Source: a virus. Taken from it: a stretch of 64,000 nt of DNA. The stretch spans positions 1 to 64,000 of IMG/VR virus record IMGVR_UViG_3300038696_000126, one strand, 5' to 3'. The first letter of the stretch is position 1. The number at the start of each line of letters is the position of its first letter. The notes under the pieces are model-generated. The model did no database searches. It was not told the origin of the DNA and saw nothing but the letters and a program-made list of their open reading frames with translations. The position numbers and the translations under genes are program-made. Below are positions 43,182 to 50,645 of this stretch, piece after piece.

Positions 43182-43793
43182 ATGATTAAAAACGAGAAAA
43201 TATCTGATTTGAAAAGGCATAACTTAACAGGTGTTAAAGTTGGCAAACTTACAGTTTTAAATATATCAGAAAAAAGAAACAAACACAATAGAATTATGTG
43301 GGATTGTATTTGTGAATGTGGTAATAAAAAAACAGTGGCAGCCGATATGCTAAACAAATCATTAAGAGGTGGAATAGGGACTAAAAGTTGCGGATGTCTA
43401 AGAAACAATTCACACAATAAAATCAAGGATAGAGTATATGCAGTGTGGTTACAATTATATAACTCAAGTACATTAAAAAAAGAAACTTATAGATTGAAAA
43501 AGGGGTGGAGTAAATCTGACATTGCATTTGAAACTTTTAAAGCTTTATGTTCAACTAAATGTTTTTATTGTGGAGCAATTGGTTCTAATAAAGCGATGGA
43601 TATAAAAGAAGGAAAGCTAATATCAGATACAACTATAAGATATAACGGACTTGATAGGGTTGATAGCTCTATCGGTTATATGGAAGAAAATATAATTCCT
43701 TGTTGTAAGTATTGCAATAGAGCAAAAAGTGATACGACTGATACGGAGTTTTTGGCTTGGATAAAAAGGGTATATAAGTATAATTTTAAATAG
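43182..43793 (+). CDS. HNH homing endonuclease (203 aa)
   Basis: Site-specific nuclease of the free-standing phage HNH type. The N-terminal zinc-bound DNA-binding module reads WDCICECGNKKTVAADMLN with a later KSCGCL; the HNH nuclease is CFYCGA, YNGLDRVDSSIGY and NIIPCCKYCNRAKSD, in the usual order. Start at 43182 is chosen because ATG 43155 overlaps the promoter-like TATCTTTG. It sits between a methyltransferase gene and a relic of another methyltransferase tail, indicating insertion near the 3' end of that gene. Confidence 0.85.
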   Translation: MIKNEKISDLKRHNLTGVKVGKLTVLNISEKRNKHNRIMWDCICECGNKKTVAADMLNKSLRGGIGTKSCGCLRNNSHNKIKDRVYAVWLQLYNSSTLKKETYRLKKGWSKSDIAFETFKALCSTKCFYCGAIGSNKAMDIKEGKLISDTTIRYNGLDRVDSSIGYMEENIIPCCKYCNRAKSDTTDTEFLAWIKRVYKYNFK

Positions 43794-43895
43794 TTTACAA
43801 CCGCAGAAGTGTGTAAGGATTTAAACAGAAATTTTATAGGTTGTGATATTTCTGAAAAGGCAGTAGCTATCGGATTAAAAAGGACTAAGTATTAA
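43794..43895 (+). pseudogene. relic C-terminus of a DNA methyltransferase
   Basis: After the HNH stop, the same frame reads FTTAEVCKDLNRNFIGCD then ISEKAVAIGLKRTKY and a TAA. This aligns with the C-terminus of the methyltransferase at 42286 (HTTGEVALELGRSYIGCD...). It lacks a start and an N-terminus, so it is a displaced 3' fragment. It ends in TATTAATGCTAAC, the natural cassette end matching the flank at 42254. Confidence 0.75.
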
Positions 43896-43955
43896 TGCTA
43901 ACGTTTGTATATGAAGCGTTGAGGAACGAAATTATTTTATATACCGTGTTATATT
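43896..43955 (+). repeat. cassette junction hairpin
   Basis: TGCTAACG (43896-43903), left arm GTATATGAA, right arm TTTTATATAC, then GTTATATTTTAGTGCGG. Follows the methyltransferase relic directly. Confidence 0.7.
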
Positions 43956-43991
43956 TTAGTGCGGTTAATTAAAAACAAAACTTAATAAATT

Positions 43992-44264
43992 ATGATAAAA
44001 ATACAAACATTTAGAAACCCGGAAGGCTACACTTTAAACCAACTAATAAGAGAAAAGCCAACTTGCTTTAATGGTAATGTTACTGTAGAAAAGTACGAAA
44101 TAACAGTGGTAAAGATTGAAGAGCCAAAAGAAGTTTATAGAGAAAGACTACAAAAACTTTGGGATGAATGTGATAACCACCATCATTGGACACCATTAAA
44201 GGGAAAGGCAAAAGAATTAGGCGTTGAATTGATTGGTGATGCTGGTAGTAAACTAAAAAGATAG
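43992..44264 (+). CDS. cassette-borne unknown protein (90 aa)
   Basis: Alpha/beta N-terminus and a basic helical C-terminus with a His-rich DNHHHW patch. Unrecognised. Flanks GTTATATTTTAGTGC before and GCATTAAATATAAC after are inverted copies; the right copy covers the stop region. Confidence 0.55.
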   Translation: MIKIQTFRNPEGYTLNQLIREKPTCFNGNVTVEKYEITVVKIEEPKEVYRERLQKLWDECDNHHHWTPLKGKAKELGVELIGDAGSKLKR

Positions 44265-44280
44265 CATTAAATATAACGAA

Positions 44281-44526
44281 ATGAATAAAAACAGTAACGA
44301 CATGAAAGAACAACTGACAATAATAAGTGATGACCTTAATCATGGCATCATAACCGAAAACGAAGCACGTACCAAGTTATTGATTTTACTTGGTGTTAGC
44401 GGTAGGGCTTCCCAATTAGAAGAAGATGCCTTTAAGTTAATAAACAGCTATTGCAAAAATGGACTTAAAAAACCTGACTTGGTTAAAAAAATGGAATGGA
44501 TTACAGGTAGTTGTAAAATGAGTTAG
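44281..44526 (+). CDS. unknown helical protein (81 aa)
   Basis: Begins 16 bp after the previous gene, at a fused boundary where only the right-hand flank of the previous cassette remains. An internal ATG at 44302 is an alternative start. Helical with several Lys/Glu pairs, unrecognised. Confidence 0.5.
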   Translation: MNKNSNDMKEQLTIISDDLNHGIITENEARTKLLILLGVSGRASQLEEDAFKLINSYCKNGLKKPDLVKKMEWITGSCKMS

Positions 44527-44538
44527 CACCGCATTACC

Positions 44539-44668
44539 GCTAACGGTAGGTACATGGTTTGTAGGCATAGACAAGCGATAACTTTCGGATTAAACAACTA
44601 CTTAAATAAATAAAAATAAAGATTGAATTATTAACCAACTGCCTATAAATTATATACTTTGTTATATA
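44539..44668 (+). repeat. cassette junction hairpin (long loop)
   Basis: CTAACG, left arm GTACATGGTTTGTAGGCA (44550-44567), about 70-nt A-rich loop, right arm TGCCTATAAATTATATAC (44640-44657), then GTTATATACTGGGCGG. Mismatches are mostly G.T with G on the left. Confidence 0.75.
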
Positions 44669-44697
44669 CTGGGCGGTTTAAAACACAAAATTTAATT

Positions 44698-44949
44698 ATG
44701 AAAACTAAATTAGAATTACCAAGCAATCCAAGAATGCACAATCCTGATGGAATGTATGCAAGTGAGGCAAGAATTGAAGATTATTATTCTTTGAGAGATT
44801 ATTTTGCAGGAAAAGCAATGAATGGTTATTTATCTGCAAGCGTTGACGTTATTAATCGTGGATTTCCAATAGACGCACATAACATAGCTAATGAATGCTA
44901 TATAATTGCTGACGCTATGATAAAAGCCCGTTCTGAAAACGAATTATAG
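44698..44949 (+). CDS. cassette-borne phage protein with YFAxKAM motif (83 aa)
   Basis: Start at ATG 44698; the longer frame would run through the right flank of the hairpin. Contains YSLRDYFAGKAMNGYLS, the LxxYFAxKAMxG motif seen in many small phage proteins of unknown function, and a C-terminal helix AYxIADAMIKAR-like. The next cassette (45118) holds a paralogue. Flanks GTTATATAC...GGC and GCCTTGTATATAAC match inversely. Confidence 0.65.
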   Translation: MKTKLELPSNPRMHNPDGMYASEARIEDYYSLRDYFAGKAMNGYLSASVDVINRGFPIDAHNIANECYIIADAMIKARSENEL

Positions 44950-44958
44950 CCTTGTATA

Positions 44959-45090
44959 TAACGTTCATGTATAAGATTTGAAGCGGATAAAAAAGCACAA
45001 ACCAAACGAATAAACACAGAATTAAATAAATAGTAATAACCTTTAATAAAGACCTAAAACCGCTTTTAATTTTATACGGTGTTAGCAACT
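44959..45090 (+). repeat. cassette junction hairpin (long loop)
   Basis: TAACG (44959-44963), left arm GTATAAGATTTGAAGCGG (44969-44986), right arm CCGCTTTTAATTTTATAC (45060-45077), then GTTAGCAACTGGGCGG. The loop contains GAATTAAATAAATAG, the leader-like motif. Confidence 0.8.
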
Positions 45091-45117
45091 GGGCGGTTTT
45101 AAAAACGAAAATTAATT

Positions 45118-45393
45118 ATGAAAACACAAAACAAACCCGCCTTTCCTGTTGAAGTATCAATAGCTGATAATGGTAATTTAAGAGGTTCGCAAACTTCTAA
45201 CTTTTCTGGCTATGAAATGGGATTAACAAAACGTGAATACTTTGCATCTAAAGCTATGCAAGGTTTACTATCTAATCCTGAATGGATGAAAGAATACAAG
45301 GGCGAAAAGTACTTAATGCAAAGTGATATATTAGCTGATATTGCGATAAAAACAGCCGACAATTTATTATCTAAACTCTCAAACGAAGACTAA
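45118..45393 (+). CDS. cassette-borne phage protein with YFAxKAM motif, paralogue (91 aa)
   Basis: Contains GLTKREYFASKAMQGLLSNP and a helical C-terminus (DILADIAIKTADNLL), matching the 83-aa protein one cassette upstream in motif and order. Similar proteins are widespread in phage genomes without assigned function. Flanks GTTAGCAACTGGGC and GCCTTGTTGCTAAC are inverted copies. Confidence 0.68.
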   Translation: MKTQNKPAFPVEVSIADNGNLRGSQTSNFSGYEMGLTKREYFASKAMQGLLSNPEWMKEYKGEKYLMQSDILADIAIKTADNLLSKLSNED

Positions 45394-45405
45394 TTGTAGC
45401 CTTGT

Positions 45406-45440
45406 TGCTAACGTATAGTGGTATGGTGCGTAGCCTTAAA
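45406..45440 (+). repeat. left arm of a split junction hairpin
   Basis: TGCTAACG then GTGGTATGGTGCGTAGC (45418-45434). Its partner GCTATGCACTATACCAC lies at 46356-46372, after the methyltransferase gene, so the loop of this hairpin contains a whole gene. Confidence 0.7.
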
Positions 45441-45494
45441 ATGCACGAAGATTGAATTAAGAACTGAAGTAATAATTAAAATATTTTTAAAAGC

Positions 45495-46274
45495 GTGGGC
45501 AAAAAAATTGACTTATATAACGAGAATTGTGAAGATACTATGAAGCGTATTGAAACTGGAAATGTAAAATTAATACTTACAGACCCACCTTATAACACAA
45601 CACAATGTGATTGGGAATATGAATTGGATTTGCCTAAAATATGGCAACAATGGGAACGTATTTTAGCAGATGATGGTGTTATAATTGTGTTTGCTGATGA
45701 ACCATTTACAAGTAAATTAATAGTTTCTAAACTTGGGTTTTTTAAATACAGAATTACTTGGGATAAAATGACTGGTTCTAATTTCTTGAATGCTCACAAA
45801 ATGCCATTGAAACAAACAGAAGATGCTGTTGTATTTGCAAAGGTTAAGAACGGACAATACACTTATAACCCAATTTTAACAGATAAGCCAAAACAAAATA
45901 TAAGACCTGAAGGAAAACCAAAAAAGAAAAAAGCATCTACTTATGGCGAACATAATGGAAGTTTTCACGAATCTTATGATAATACTAAAAGTTACCCAAC
46001 TAACTTACTTTCTTTATCTTCTAAAACTGATGAATGCAACCCATTAAATAGAGTACACCCAACACAAAAACCAATTGATTTAATGCGTAATTTGATTATT
46101 ACCTACTCTAATAAAGGTGATTTAGTTTTTGATGGTTATTCTGGAAGTGGAACAACTGCACACGCTTGTATTTTAGAGAATAGAAATTTTATAGGTGCTG
46201 AACTTGATAAGACTTACTTTGATAAAAGCATTGAACGTTTAAGATTAGAACAGATGCAAACCAAATTGTTTTGA
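45495..46274 (+). CDS. DNA methyltransferase, beta-class adenine/N4-cytosine, inside a hairpin loop
   Basis: GTG start at 45495 (MGKKIDLYNENCEDTM). Catalytic DPPYNTT (30-36) and the C-terminal AdoMet motif FDGYSGSGTTAHA are intact, with VHPTQKPIDLM before it, typical of phage N6-adenine methyltransferases. No partner nuclease. The gene occupies the loop between the two arms of one junction hairpin, unlike other cassettes where genes lie between hairpins. A 17-bp direct repeat with one mismatch (AGCGTGGGCAAAAAAAT) starts at 45492 and 46287, flanking the gene. Confidence 0.85.
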   Translation: MGKKIDLYNENCEDTMKRIETGNVKLILTDPPYNTTQCDWEYELDLPKIWQQWERILADDGVIIVFADEPFTSKLIVSKLGFFKYRITWDKMTGSNFLNAHKMPLKQTEDAVVFAKVKNGQYTYNPILTDKPKQNIRPEGKPKKKKASTYGEHNGSFHESYDNTKSYPTNLLSLSSKTDECNPLNRVHPTQKPIDLMRNLIITYSNKGDLVFDGYSGSGTTAHACILENRNFIGAELDKTYFDKSIERLRLEQMQTKLF

Positions 46275-46286
46275 TAAAAACAAAAG

Positions 46287-46303
46287 AGCGTTGGCAAAAA
46301 AAT
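46287..46303 (+). repeat. right copy of a 17-bp direct repeat flanking the methyltransferase
   Basis: AGCGTTGGCAAAAAAAT differs in one base from the copy at 45492-45508, which overlaps the gene's GTG start. It could be an insertion duplication or the product of cassette recombination. Confidence 0.5.
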
Positions 46304-46355
46304 ATTTTAATTATGGTTAGACAAACAAAAATGATTGAATTAGGCACGAACCTAA

Positions 46356-46382
46356 GCTATGCACTATACCACGTGTTAGCAA
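46356..46382 (+). repeat. right arm of the split junction hairpin
   Basis: GCTATGCACTATACCAC then GTGTTAGCA. Pairs with 45418-45434 across the 780-bp methyltransferase gene with two G.T wobbles. Confidence 0.7.
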
Positions 46383-46403
46383 ATCGTTTTAATGTTTGCT
46401 AAC
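46375..46403 (+). repeat. 29-bp gene-less mini-cassette
   Basis: Bounded by GTTAGCAAA and TTTGCTAAC with TCGTTTTAATG in the centre. Same length as the elements at 19890 and 54987. Confidence 0.6.
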
Positions 46404-46453
46404 ACAAGAATAAACACTGTGCTTTTTGCATTGTGTTTTATTTAATGTTATGC
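46397..46453 (+). repeat. compact cassette junction hairpin closing the second array
   Basis: TGCTAACACAAGAATAAACA then CTGTGC, loop, GCATTGTGTTTTATTTAATG and GTTATGC. Downstream genes no longer show cassette junctions. Confidence 0.75.
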
Positions 46454-46467
46454 TAATCAAATCAAAT

Positions 46468-46935
46468 ATGAAAAAAACACCAAGAAAAAAAAGGTTTACA
46501 GGTAAAAAGAAAATCAACGCTAGGAAAATAGTGTATGACGGTATTCAGTTTCAAAGTTTACTAGAGCGTGATTTCTACAAAAAGATTAAGCTTTTTAACC
46601 TACCTCTACTATACGAACCTAAGACCTATGAGGTTTTACCCGCAATGAAAGCACCCGAAACGTTTAGGAACTTTAAAACGTGGGGTACTAAGTTTTTAGA
46701 GCGGTCTTCTAATACTCAGAATATGAAGTACACACCTGACTTCGTTTACGAGGGTGATAAGCATTATATTTACGTTGAAAATAAAGGTAGGCCAAATGAA
46801 AGCTATCCTTTGCGTAAAAAGCTATTCTTTGTGTATCTTAGCAAAATCAAAAATAGAGAGGTTTGGTTCTTCGAGCCTAAAAATCAAGTTCAAAATTCAA
46901 TCGTAATTGAAAAGATAAAAGAAATACTTACATGA
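46468..46935 (+). CDS. predicted PD-(D/E)xK endonuclease (DUF1064-like)
   Basis: Start at ATG 46468 (155 aa); a longer frame would begin inside the hairpin. Catalytic pattern visible: IQFQSLLERDFY (E33), YTPDFVYEG (D91) and YIYVENKGRPN (E104, K106), preceded by a lysine-rich N-terminus. This fits the phage DUF1064-type nucleases, related to T7 endonuclease I/VRR-like folds, which may process branched DNA. It starts a gene cluster leading to the phosphoesterase. Confidence 0.7.
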   Translation: MKKTPRKKRFTGKKKINARKIVYDGIQFQSLLERDFYKKIKLFNLPLLYEPKTYEVLPAMKAPETFRNFKTWGTKFLERSSNTQNMKYTPDFVYEGDKHYIYVENKGRPNESYPLRKKLFFVYLSKIKNREVWFFEPKNQVQNSIVIEKIKEILT

Positions 46936-47336
46936 GAAAAAAAGGTGATAAGGTTTGCCCTAAGTGGGTAACATCGTTTAGCAACGATAACAAAAAATCT
47001 ATTGAAGCTAAACAGTGTTTGGATTTTATAGATGCTCTTGAATTATATTTTACTGGAGCATCTTATGACAGCAAAGAATATAATAGCGAACCCGAGGAAC
47101 ATGACAGCATAGAGCCAAAGCATTATCTTTCTGAAATATTTGATGGTGCTGAACTAAAAGATATAATGGTAGAAACTCACGGTGTAATGGAAACAAAAGC
47201 TTTCTTTAAGCTTAGTGCGTTTAAGTACCGATTAAGAGCGGGCAAGAAACCTAATCAAGATATTAAGCAGGATATTGAGAAAGCCCTTCGCTGCGAAATG
47301 ATAGCAACTGAATTAAAAGGAAAAATACATGAGTAA
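46932..47336 (+). CDS. DUF3310-like phage protein (134 aa)
   Basis: The second half (FFKLSAFKYRLRAGKKPNQD followed by IKQDIEKALRCEMIATEL) has the shape of the phage DUF3310 domain, which normally reads NAIKYLWRxxxKxGxxDLxKA. The HYLSEIFDG segment also fits. Function of the family is unsettled; it is common in phage nucleotide or replication clusters. Overlaps its neighbours by 4 and 8 bp. Confidence 0.5.
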   Translation: MRKKGDKVCPKWVTSFSNDNKKSIEAKQCLDFIDALELYFTGASYDSKEYNSEPEEHDSIEPKHYLSEIFDGAELKDIMVETHGVMETKAFFKLSAFKYRLRAGKKPNQDIKQDIEKALRCEMIATELKGKIHE

Positions 47337-47601
47337 CGAAAACTACCTAAACGCCAACCCTGATTGGCGTTATTTTTTAGATAAAGATGTTAGGGTTAAG
47401 ATAGATGCGGTTTTAAGGAAAACTGTAATACTACACTCTCAGGTTGGTACTAATCAGTTACCAGTTGGCATAAAAGAGTTGAGCATAAAAGAGCAGCGTA
47501 AGTTCGTTGATAAAGAGGAGTTAAGAATGCTTAAAGAAATAGAAGGGGTAGACCCTGAGTTTGTAGGTAATTTATTAGAAAAAATGGGAGAAATTAATTA
47601 G
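47329..47601 (+). CDS. unknown small protein (90 aa)
   Basis: Polar N-terminus (NYLNANPDWRYFLDKDV) and charged helices. Overlaps the previous gene by 8 bp and ends 1 bp before the 38-aa gene. Unrecognised. Confidence 0.5.
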   Translation: MSNENYLNANPDWRYFLDKDVRVKIDAVLRKTVILHSQVGTNQLPVGIKELSIKEQRKFVDKEELRMLKEIEGVDPEFVGNLLEKMGEIN

Positions 47602-47602
47602 T

Positions 47603-47719
47603 ATGGAACAGAACTTTTATTGCAACGATGAAGCGGCTGAAACTCCTAAAGAGGAGAAACCTAAACCCGAAAGACCACCAACTTGCGCTTGCAAAGGAAT
47701 GACTGAATGCTTATGTTAA
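47603..47719 (+). CDS. 38-aa cysteine-rich peptide
   Basis: ATG 47603. Ends CACKGMTECLC, with a Lys/Glu/Pro-rich linker before it. Four cysteines in the last eleven residues suggest a metal site. Tight spacing supports it. Confidence 0.45.
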   Translation: MEQNFYCNDEAAETPKEEKPKPERPPTCACKGMTECLC

Positions 47720-47741
47720 TTTACAACTAAATATAATAATT

Positions 47742-48872
47742 TTGGGACGGAATAAAAAATACACCATTTTACCTAGCATAGCTAAAGAGCTTGGTATAAA
47801 GAATTTAAACCACTATAATAGATATAGATTAAGCCCACAAAAAGCAAAAGAACTTGCTGATTTAGAGAAAAGTAAAGTTTCGGTTGTAGATGAAACCCTG
47901 CATAGAGGAAACTTAAAAGACAATAGTTGGAAAGTCGCTTGGGTAAAAGAAGATGGCGTATCAGTTTTAGTTAAAAACCCTGACTTTAAGGAAGCAACGG
48001 TTGACTACGATACGCTTAGGGAAGATATGGTTTCTGAGATGGGGGAACTATCGCCCGTTGTTAAGCTATACAAAAGAAAACCCATCAAAGACCCGCATTG
48101 CTTAGTTTTAGATATTGCTGACCTACATATAGGTAAGCTAGCAACCGCTAATGGTACGGGAACTTTCTATAATCTAGATTTAGCAATTGAACGCGCGATA
48201 GTAGGGTCGGAGTCTTTAATAGACAAATCAAAACCTTACAATATTGATAAGGTGTTCTTTATCATTGGGAACGACATATTACATACCGACAACACCACAG
48301 GCAGCACAACAAAGGGAACGAGCCAAGATACGGACGGTATGTGGTATGATAATTTTAAAATTGCACGAGTAGTTTATGCTCAGATAATACAGCGGCTATC
48401 TAGCATTGCTCCTGTTCACGTTATGCATTGCCCATCTAACCATGACTACATGACGGGGTTTATGCTTGCAGATGCTATTTCATGCTATTTCCACAATAAC
48501 AAGAACGTTACGTTTGATGTAACTAATCAACACAGGAAATACATTTCTTACGGGAGTAACCTCCTTATGTTTAGTCATGGGAACACTGCGAAAATGGATA
48601 AGATGCCTTATTTAGCCGCTCACGAAAAGCCTCAGATGTGGGCCGATACGATTTATAGATACTGCTACTTACATCATCTCCACCACAAGCAGTATCATAA
48701 GTTTCTAAGCGGTGCTGATTTTATAGGTATGACCGTTGAGTATTTAAGAAGCCCAAGTGAAAGCGATAATTGGCACTCGTCTCACGGATATACTGGTGCT
48801 AAAGTAGCTATTGAGGCTTTTATACACCACCCTTCTCAAGGGCAGGTTAGTCGGTTAAGTCATAACTTCTAG
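47742..48872 (+). CDS. calcineurin-like metallophosphoesterase (TTG start)
   Basis: Two-metal phosphoesterase. Motifs in order: DIADLHIGK (124-132), FFIIGNDILHTDN (GND), HCPSNHDYMTG (SNHD), MFSHGNTAK (GHxx-type) and a histidine-rich HLHHKQYHK. The first 100 residues are a separate basic, helix-turn-helix-like domain (YTILPSIAKELGIKNLNHYN). TTG at 47742 is chosen as the first start after the upstream gene. Such phage proteins may act as DNA nucleases (Mre11/SbcD fold); the substrate is unknown. Confidence 0.8.
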   Translation: MGRNKKYTILPSIAKELGIKNLNHYNRYRLSPQKAKELADLEKSKVSVVDETLHRGNLKDNSWKVAWVKEDGVSVLVKNPDFKEATVDYDTLREDMVSEMGELSPVVKLYKRKPIKDPHCLVLDIADLHIGKLATANGTGTFYNLDLAIERAIVGSESLIDKSKPYNIDKVFFIIGNDILHTDNTTGSTTKGTSQDTDGMWYDNFKIARVVYAQIIQRLSSIAPVHVMHCPSNHDYMTGFMLADAISCYFHNNKNVTFDVTNQHRKYISYGSNLLMFSHGNTAKMDKMPYLAAHEKPQMWADTIYRYCYLHHLHHKQYHKFLSGADFIGMTVEYLRSPSESDNWHSSHGYTGAKVAIEAFIHHPSQGQVSRLSHNF

Positions 48873-48942
48873 TAATGCGAAAGATATGCTTTGGTAGCTT
48901 TAAGATGCAATGCGGGTGGCAGTATTATAAACCGTTAAGAAG

Positions 48943-49176
48943 ATGCGCATACCCTCTGAAAAGCGGCCAAGCTACCCGTATGAGTTTAGGGAGATATACG
49001 TAGAGGGTGAGGAAGATGAGGCTTGGGATAAGGTTGTAAAAGATAAGTTTCACCAAACCGATAACAAGCGCATCTATGTAGTTAAGAAAACTTTAACGAA
49101 AATAAAAGATATTGGTCTTAGTCAAGTTGATAGAGATGGTAATATTTTAAAGAAAGACAATCATACGCTACAATAA
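48943..49176 (+). CDS. unknown small protein (77 aa)
   Basis: Acidic segment (EIYVEGEEDEAWDKVVKDKF) followed by a basic, strand-rich C-terminus. Unrecognised. An overlapping frame from ATG 48875 (42 codons) is possible but less protein-like. Confidence 0.45.
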   Translation: MRIPSEKRPSYPYEFREIYVEGEEDEAWDKVVKDKFHQTDNKRIYVVKKTLTKIKDIGLSQVDRDGNILKKDNHTLQ

Positions 49177-49253
49177 ACTTCAATTTAAGCACAAAATAAA
49201 AAAGGGAAGGGGAAAACTTTTTAGAGTACCCAATAAATTAAATTACACACAAA

Positions 49254-49472
49254 ATGGACAATTCATTTTATGACCGATTACTTGTTGAGGCACAAGAGTT
49301 GGCAACAAAAACAAATGCTTTAGATGATTTTATGAGAACGAAAAACTTTGTTGCCCTTGATAGGGAAAATAAAGATTTGCTTTACAAACAATCAAGATTG
49401 ATGAACGAATATTTACAAATACTTGGACAAAGATTAGAATTGCTTGGGGGTAAATTCTCTTTTAAAAAGTAG
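49254..49472 (+). CDS. unknown helical protein (72 aa)
   Basis: Two long helices (LLVEAQELATKTNALDDFMR and LMNEYLQILGQRLELLGGKF). Unrecognised; small helical proteins of this shape are often phage early proteins. Confidence 0.5.
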   Translation: MDNSFYDRLLVEAQELATKTNALDDFMRTKNFVALDRENKDLLYKQSRLMNEYLQILGQRLELLGGKFSFKK

Positions 49473-49583
49473 TTCGTAAATTGTGATAGCGGGCTTTTTC
49501 TTTTTTATTATTGGAATAAACTTTAATTTTAAGATGGAATTAGCCCATTACACACAACGGTTTGAATATAATATGTTAAAACA

Positions 49584-49910
49584 ATGAAAAAAGTAAAGGA
49601 TATAGTTTACAAAGTTTTGTGCAAGCCTCTTTTGCTTCACAGTTTTTATAAGTACGGTATTCCTTACTGCTATTTATCAAGAACTATAGGGATTGATGGT
49701 AAATCAATATACTGCATTGTGTGGTATTTTAACAGCAATGGTGCTGAGCGAGGAAAGGTTAAATACACCCTTAAAAACCAAGAGTTAAAGCGCAACTACT
49801 CAAACCAAAGATACTTAGGTCATAAAATGTCAATTTACTTTTCCTACCGCCAACTCTTTAGGCTTTTTCAAAAGAATAAATTAAGAAAGGCTAACGCCAA
49901 TATTGCGTAA
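49584..49910 (+). CDS. unknown basic protein (108 aa)
   Basis: Unusually rich in Tyr, Lys and Arg (KRNYSNQRYLGHKMSIYFSY). No domain recognised. Its last codons overlap the TAACTTTG promoter of the connector operon. Confidence 0.45.
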   Translation: MKKVKDIVYKVLCKPLLLHSFYKYGIPYCYLSRTIGIDGKSIYCIVWYFNSNGAERGKVKYTLKNQELKRNYSNQRYLGHKMSIYFSYRQLFRLFQKNKLRKANANIA

Positions 49911-49915
49911 CTTTG
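49908..49915 (+). promoter_or_regulatory. TAnnTTTG promoter element directly before a start codon
   Basis: TAACTTTG ends 4 bp before ATG 49920 of the first connector gene. Transcription from it would begin at or near the ATG, so the mRNA would be leaderless. Confidence 0.5.
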
Positions 49916-49919
49916 CAGT

Positions 49920-50645
49920 ATGGCTTCAATTGATTACATTCGCTCTGTAACCCGTAATATCTTAGATAAAGACGGTCATGGTTGGATAGGAGACAATAAG
50001 TTTAATAACATTATCTCTAACGTGCAAGACGAGGTGTTTAACGACATCTACACCATGTACACTCAAGCATTATCTAATAGACGTAGACTCCTAGAATATG
50101 GTGGTTTTCGCTATTCGGGGATAGGGCAAATACAAGATGACCTAAGACCGATGTATCGCTCAGGCGTTGTGCTAACACAAACGGCTAATAATAACTTTGC
50201 CTATCCTGATGACTATCGGTATAAGATTGGTTTAAGTTACGCTAATAAAGATGTAGATATTCTAAACGACAATGATAATGTCAATTCTATATTAAATAGT
50301 TCAGGTGCGCCAACCGATAGATACCCTGCGGCTAGGTTAAACTACAATGTAGTTACAATGTACCCAACTACAATACAAGCAAGTGTTTCTTTAGATTACT
50401 ACAAAAACCCTAGAGGTGTGAACGCTTCGGGTACACCTGTTAATCAATCTCCAACTTGGGCCTATAACGTAGTTAGCGGTAAAAGTATTTATAACGCTAG
50501 CAACTCTATTCAATTAGAATTACCCGAAAGCGCCTACAACAAAGTGATTGTTCGTTTACTTAGCAGGTACGGTATAAACTTACGCGAAGATCAATTAGTG
50601 CAGTACGCAGACCGCGAGGAACTTAAAAATCAAAGTCAAGGATAA
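49920..50645 (+). CDS. head-tail connector / adaptor-like protein (241 aa)
   Basis: N-terminal IDYIRSVTRNILDKDGHGWI and NNIISNVQDEVFNDIYTMYT helices, and a beta-rich C-terminal half. Paired with the similar 270-aa protein directly downstream (one-base overlap), this is the usual arrangement of two ring/adaptor proteins in podovirus-like Bacteroidota phages. Assignment depends on this pairing and composition. The gene lies far from the portal, on the opposite strand. Confidence 0.6.
   Translation: MASIDYIRSVTRNILDKDGHGWIGDNKFNNIISNVQDEVFNDIYTMYTQALSNRRRLLEYGGFRYSGIGQIQDDLRPMYRSGVVLTQTANNNFAYPDDYRYKIGLSYANKDVDILNDNDNVNSILNSSGAPTDRYPAARLNYNVVTMYPTTIQASVSLDYYKNPRGVNASGTPVNQSPTWAYNVVSGKSIYNASNSIQLELPESAYNKVIVRLLSRYGINLREDQLVQYADREELKNQSQG

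Noticed and set aside
48875-49003. 42-codon frame overlapping the gene at 48943
   Set aside because: The alternative frame at 48943 is longer and more protein-like; both cannot easily be real.
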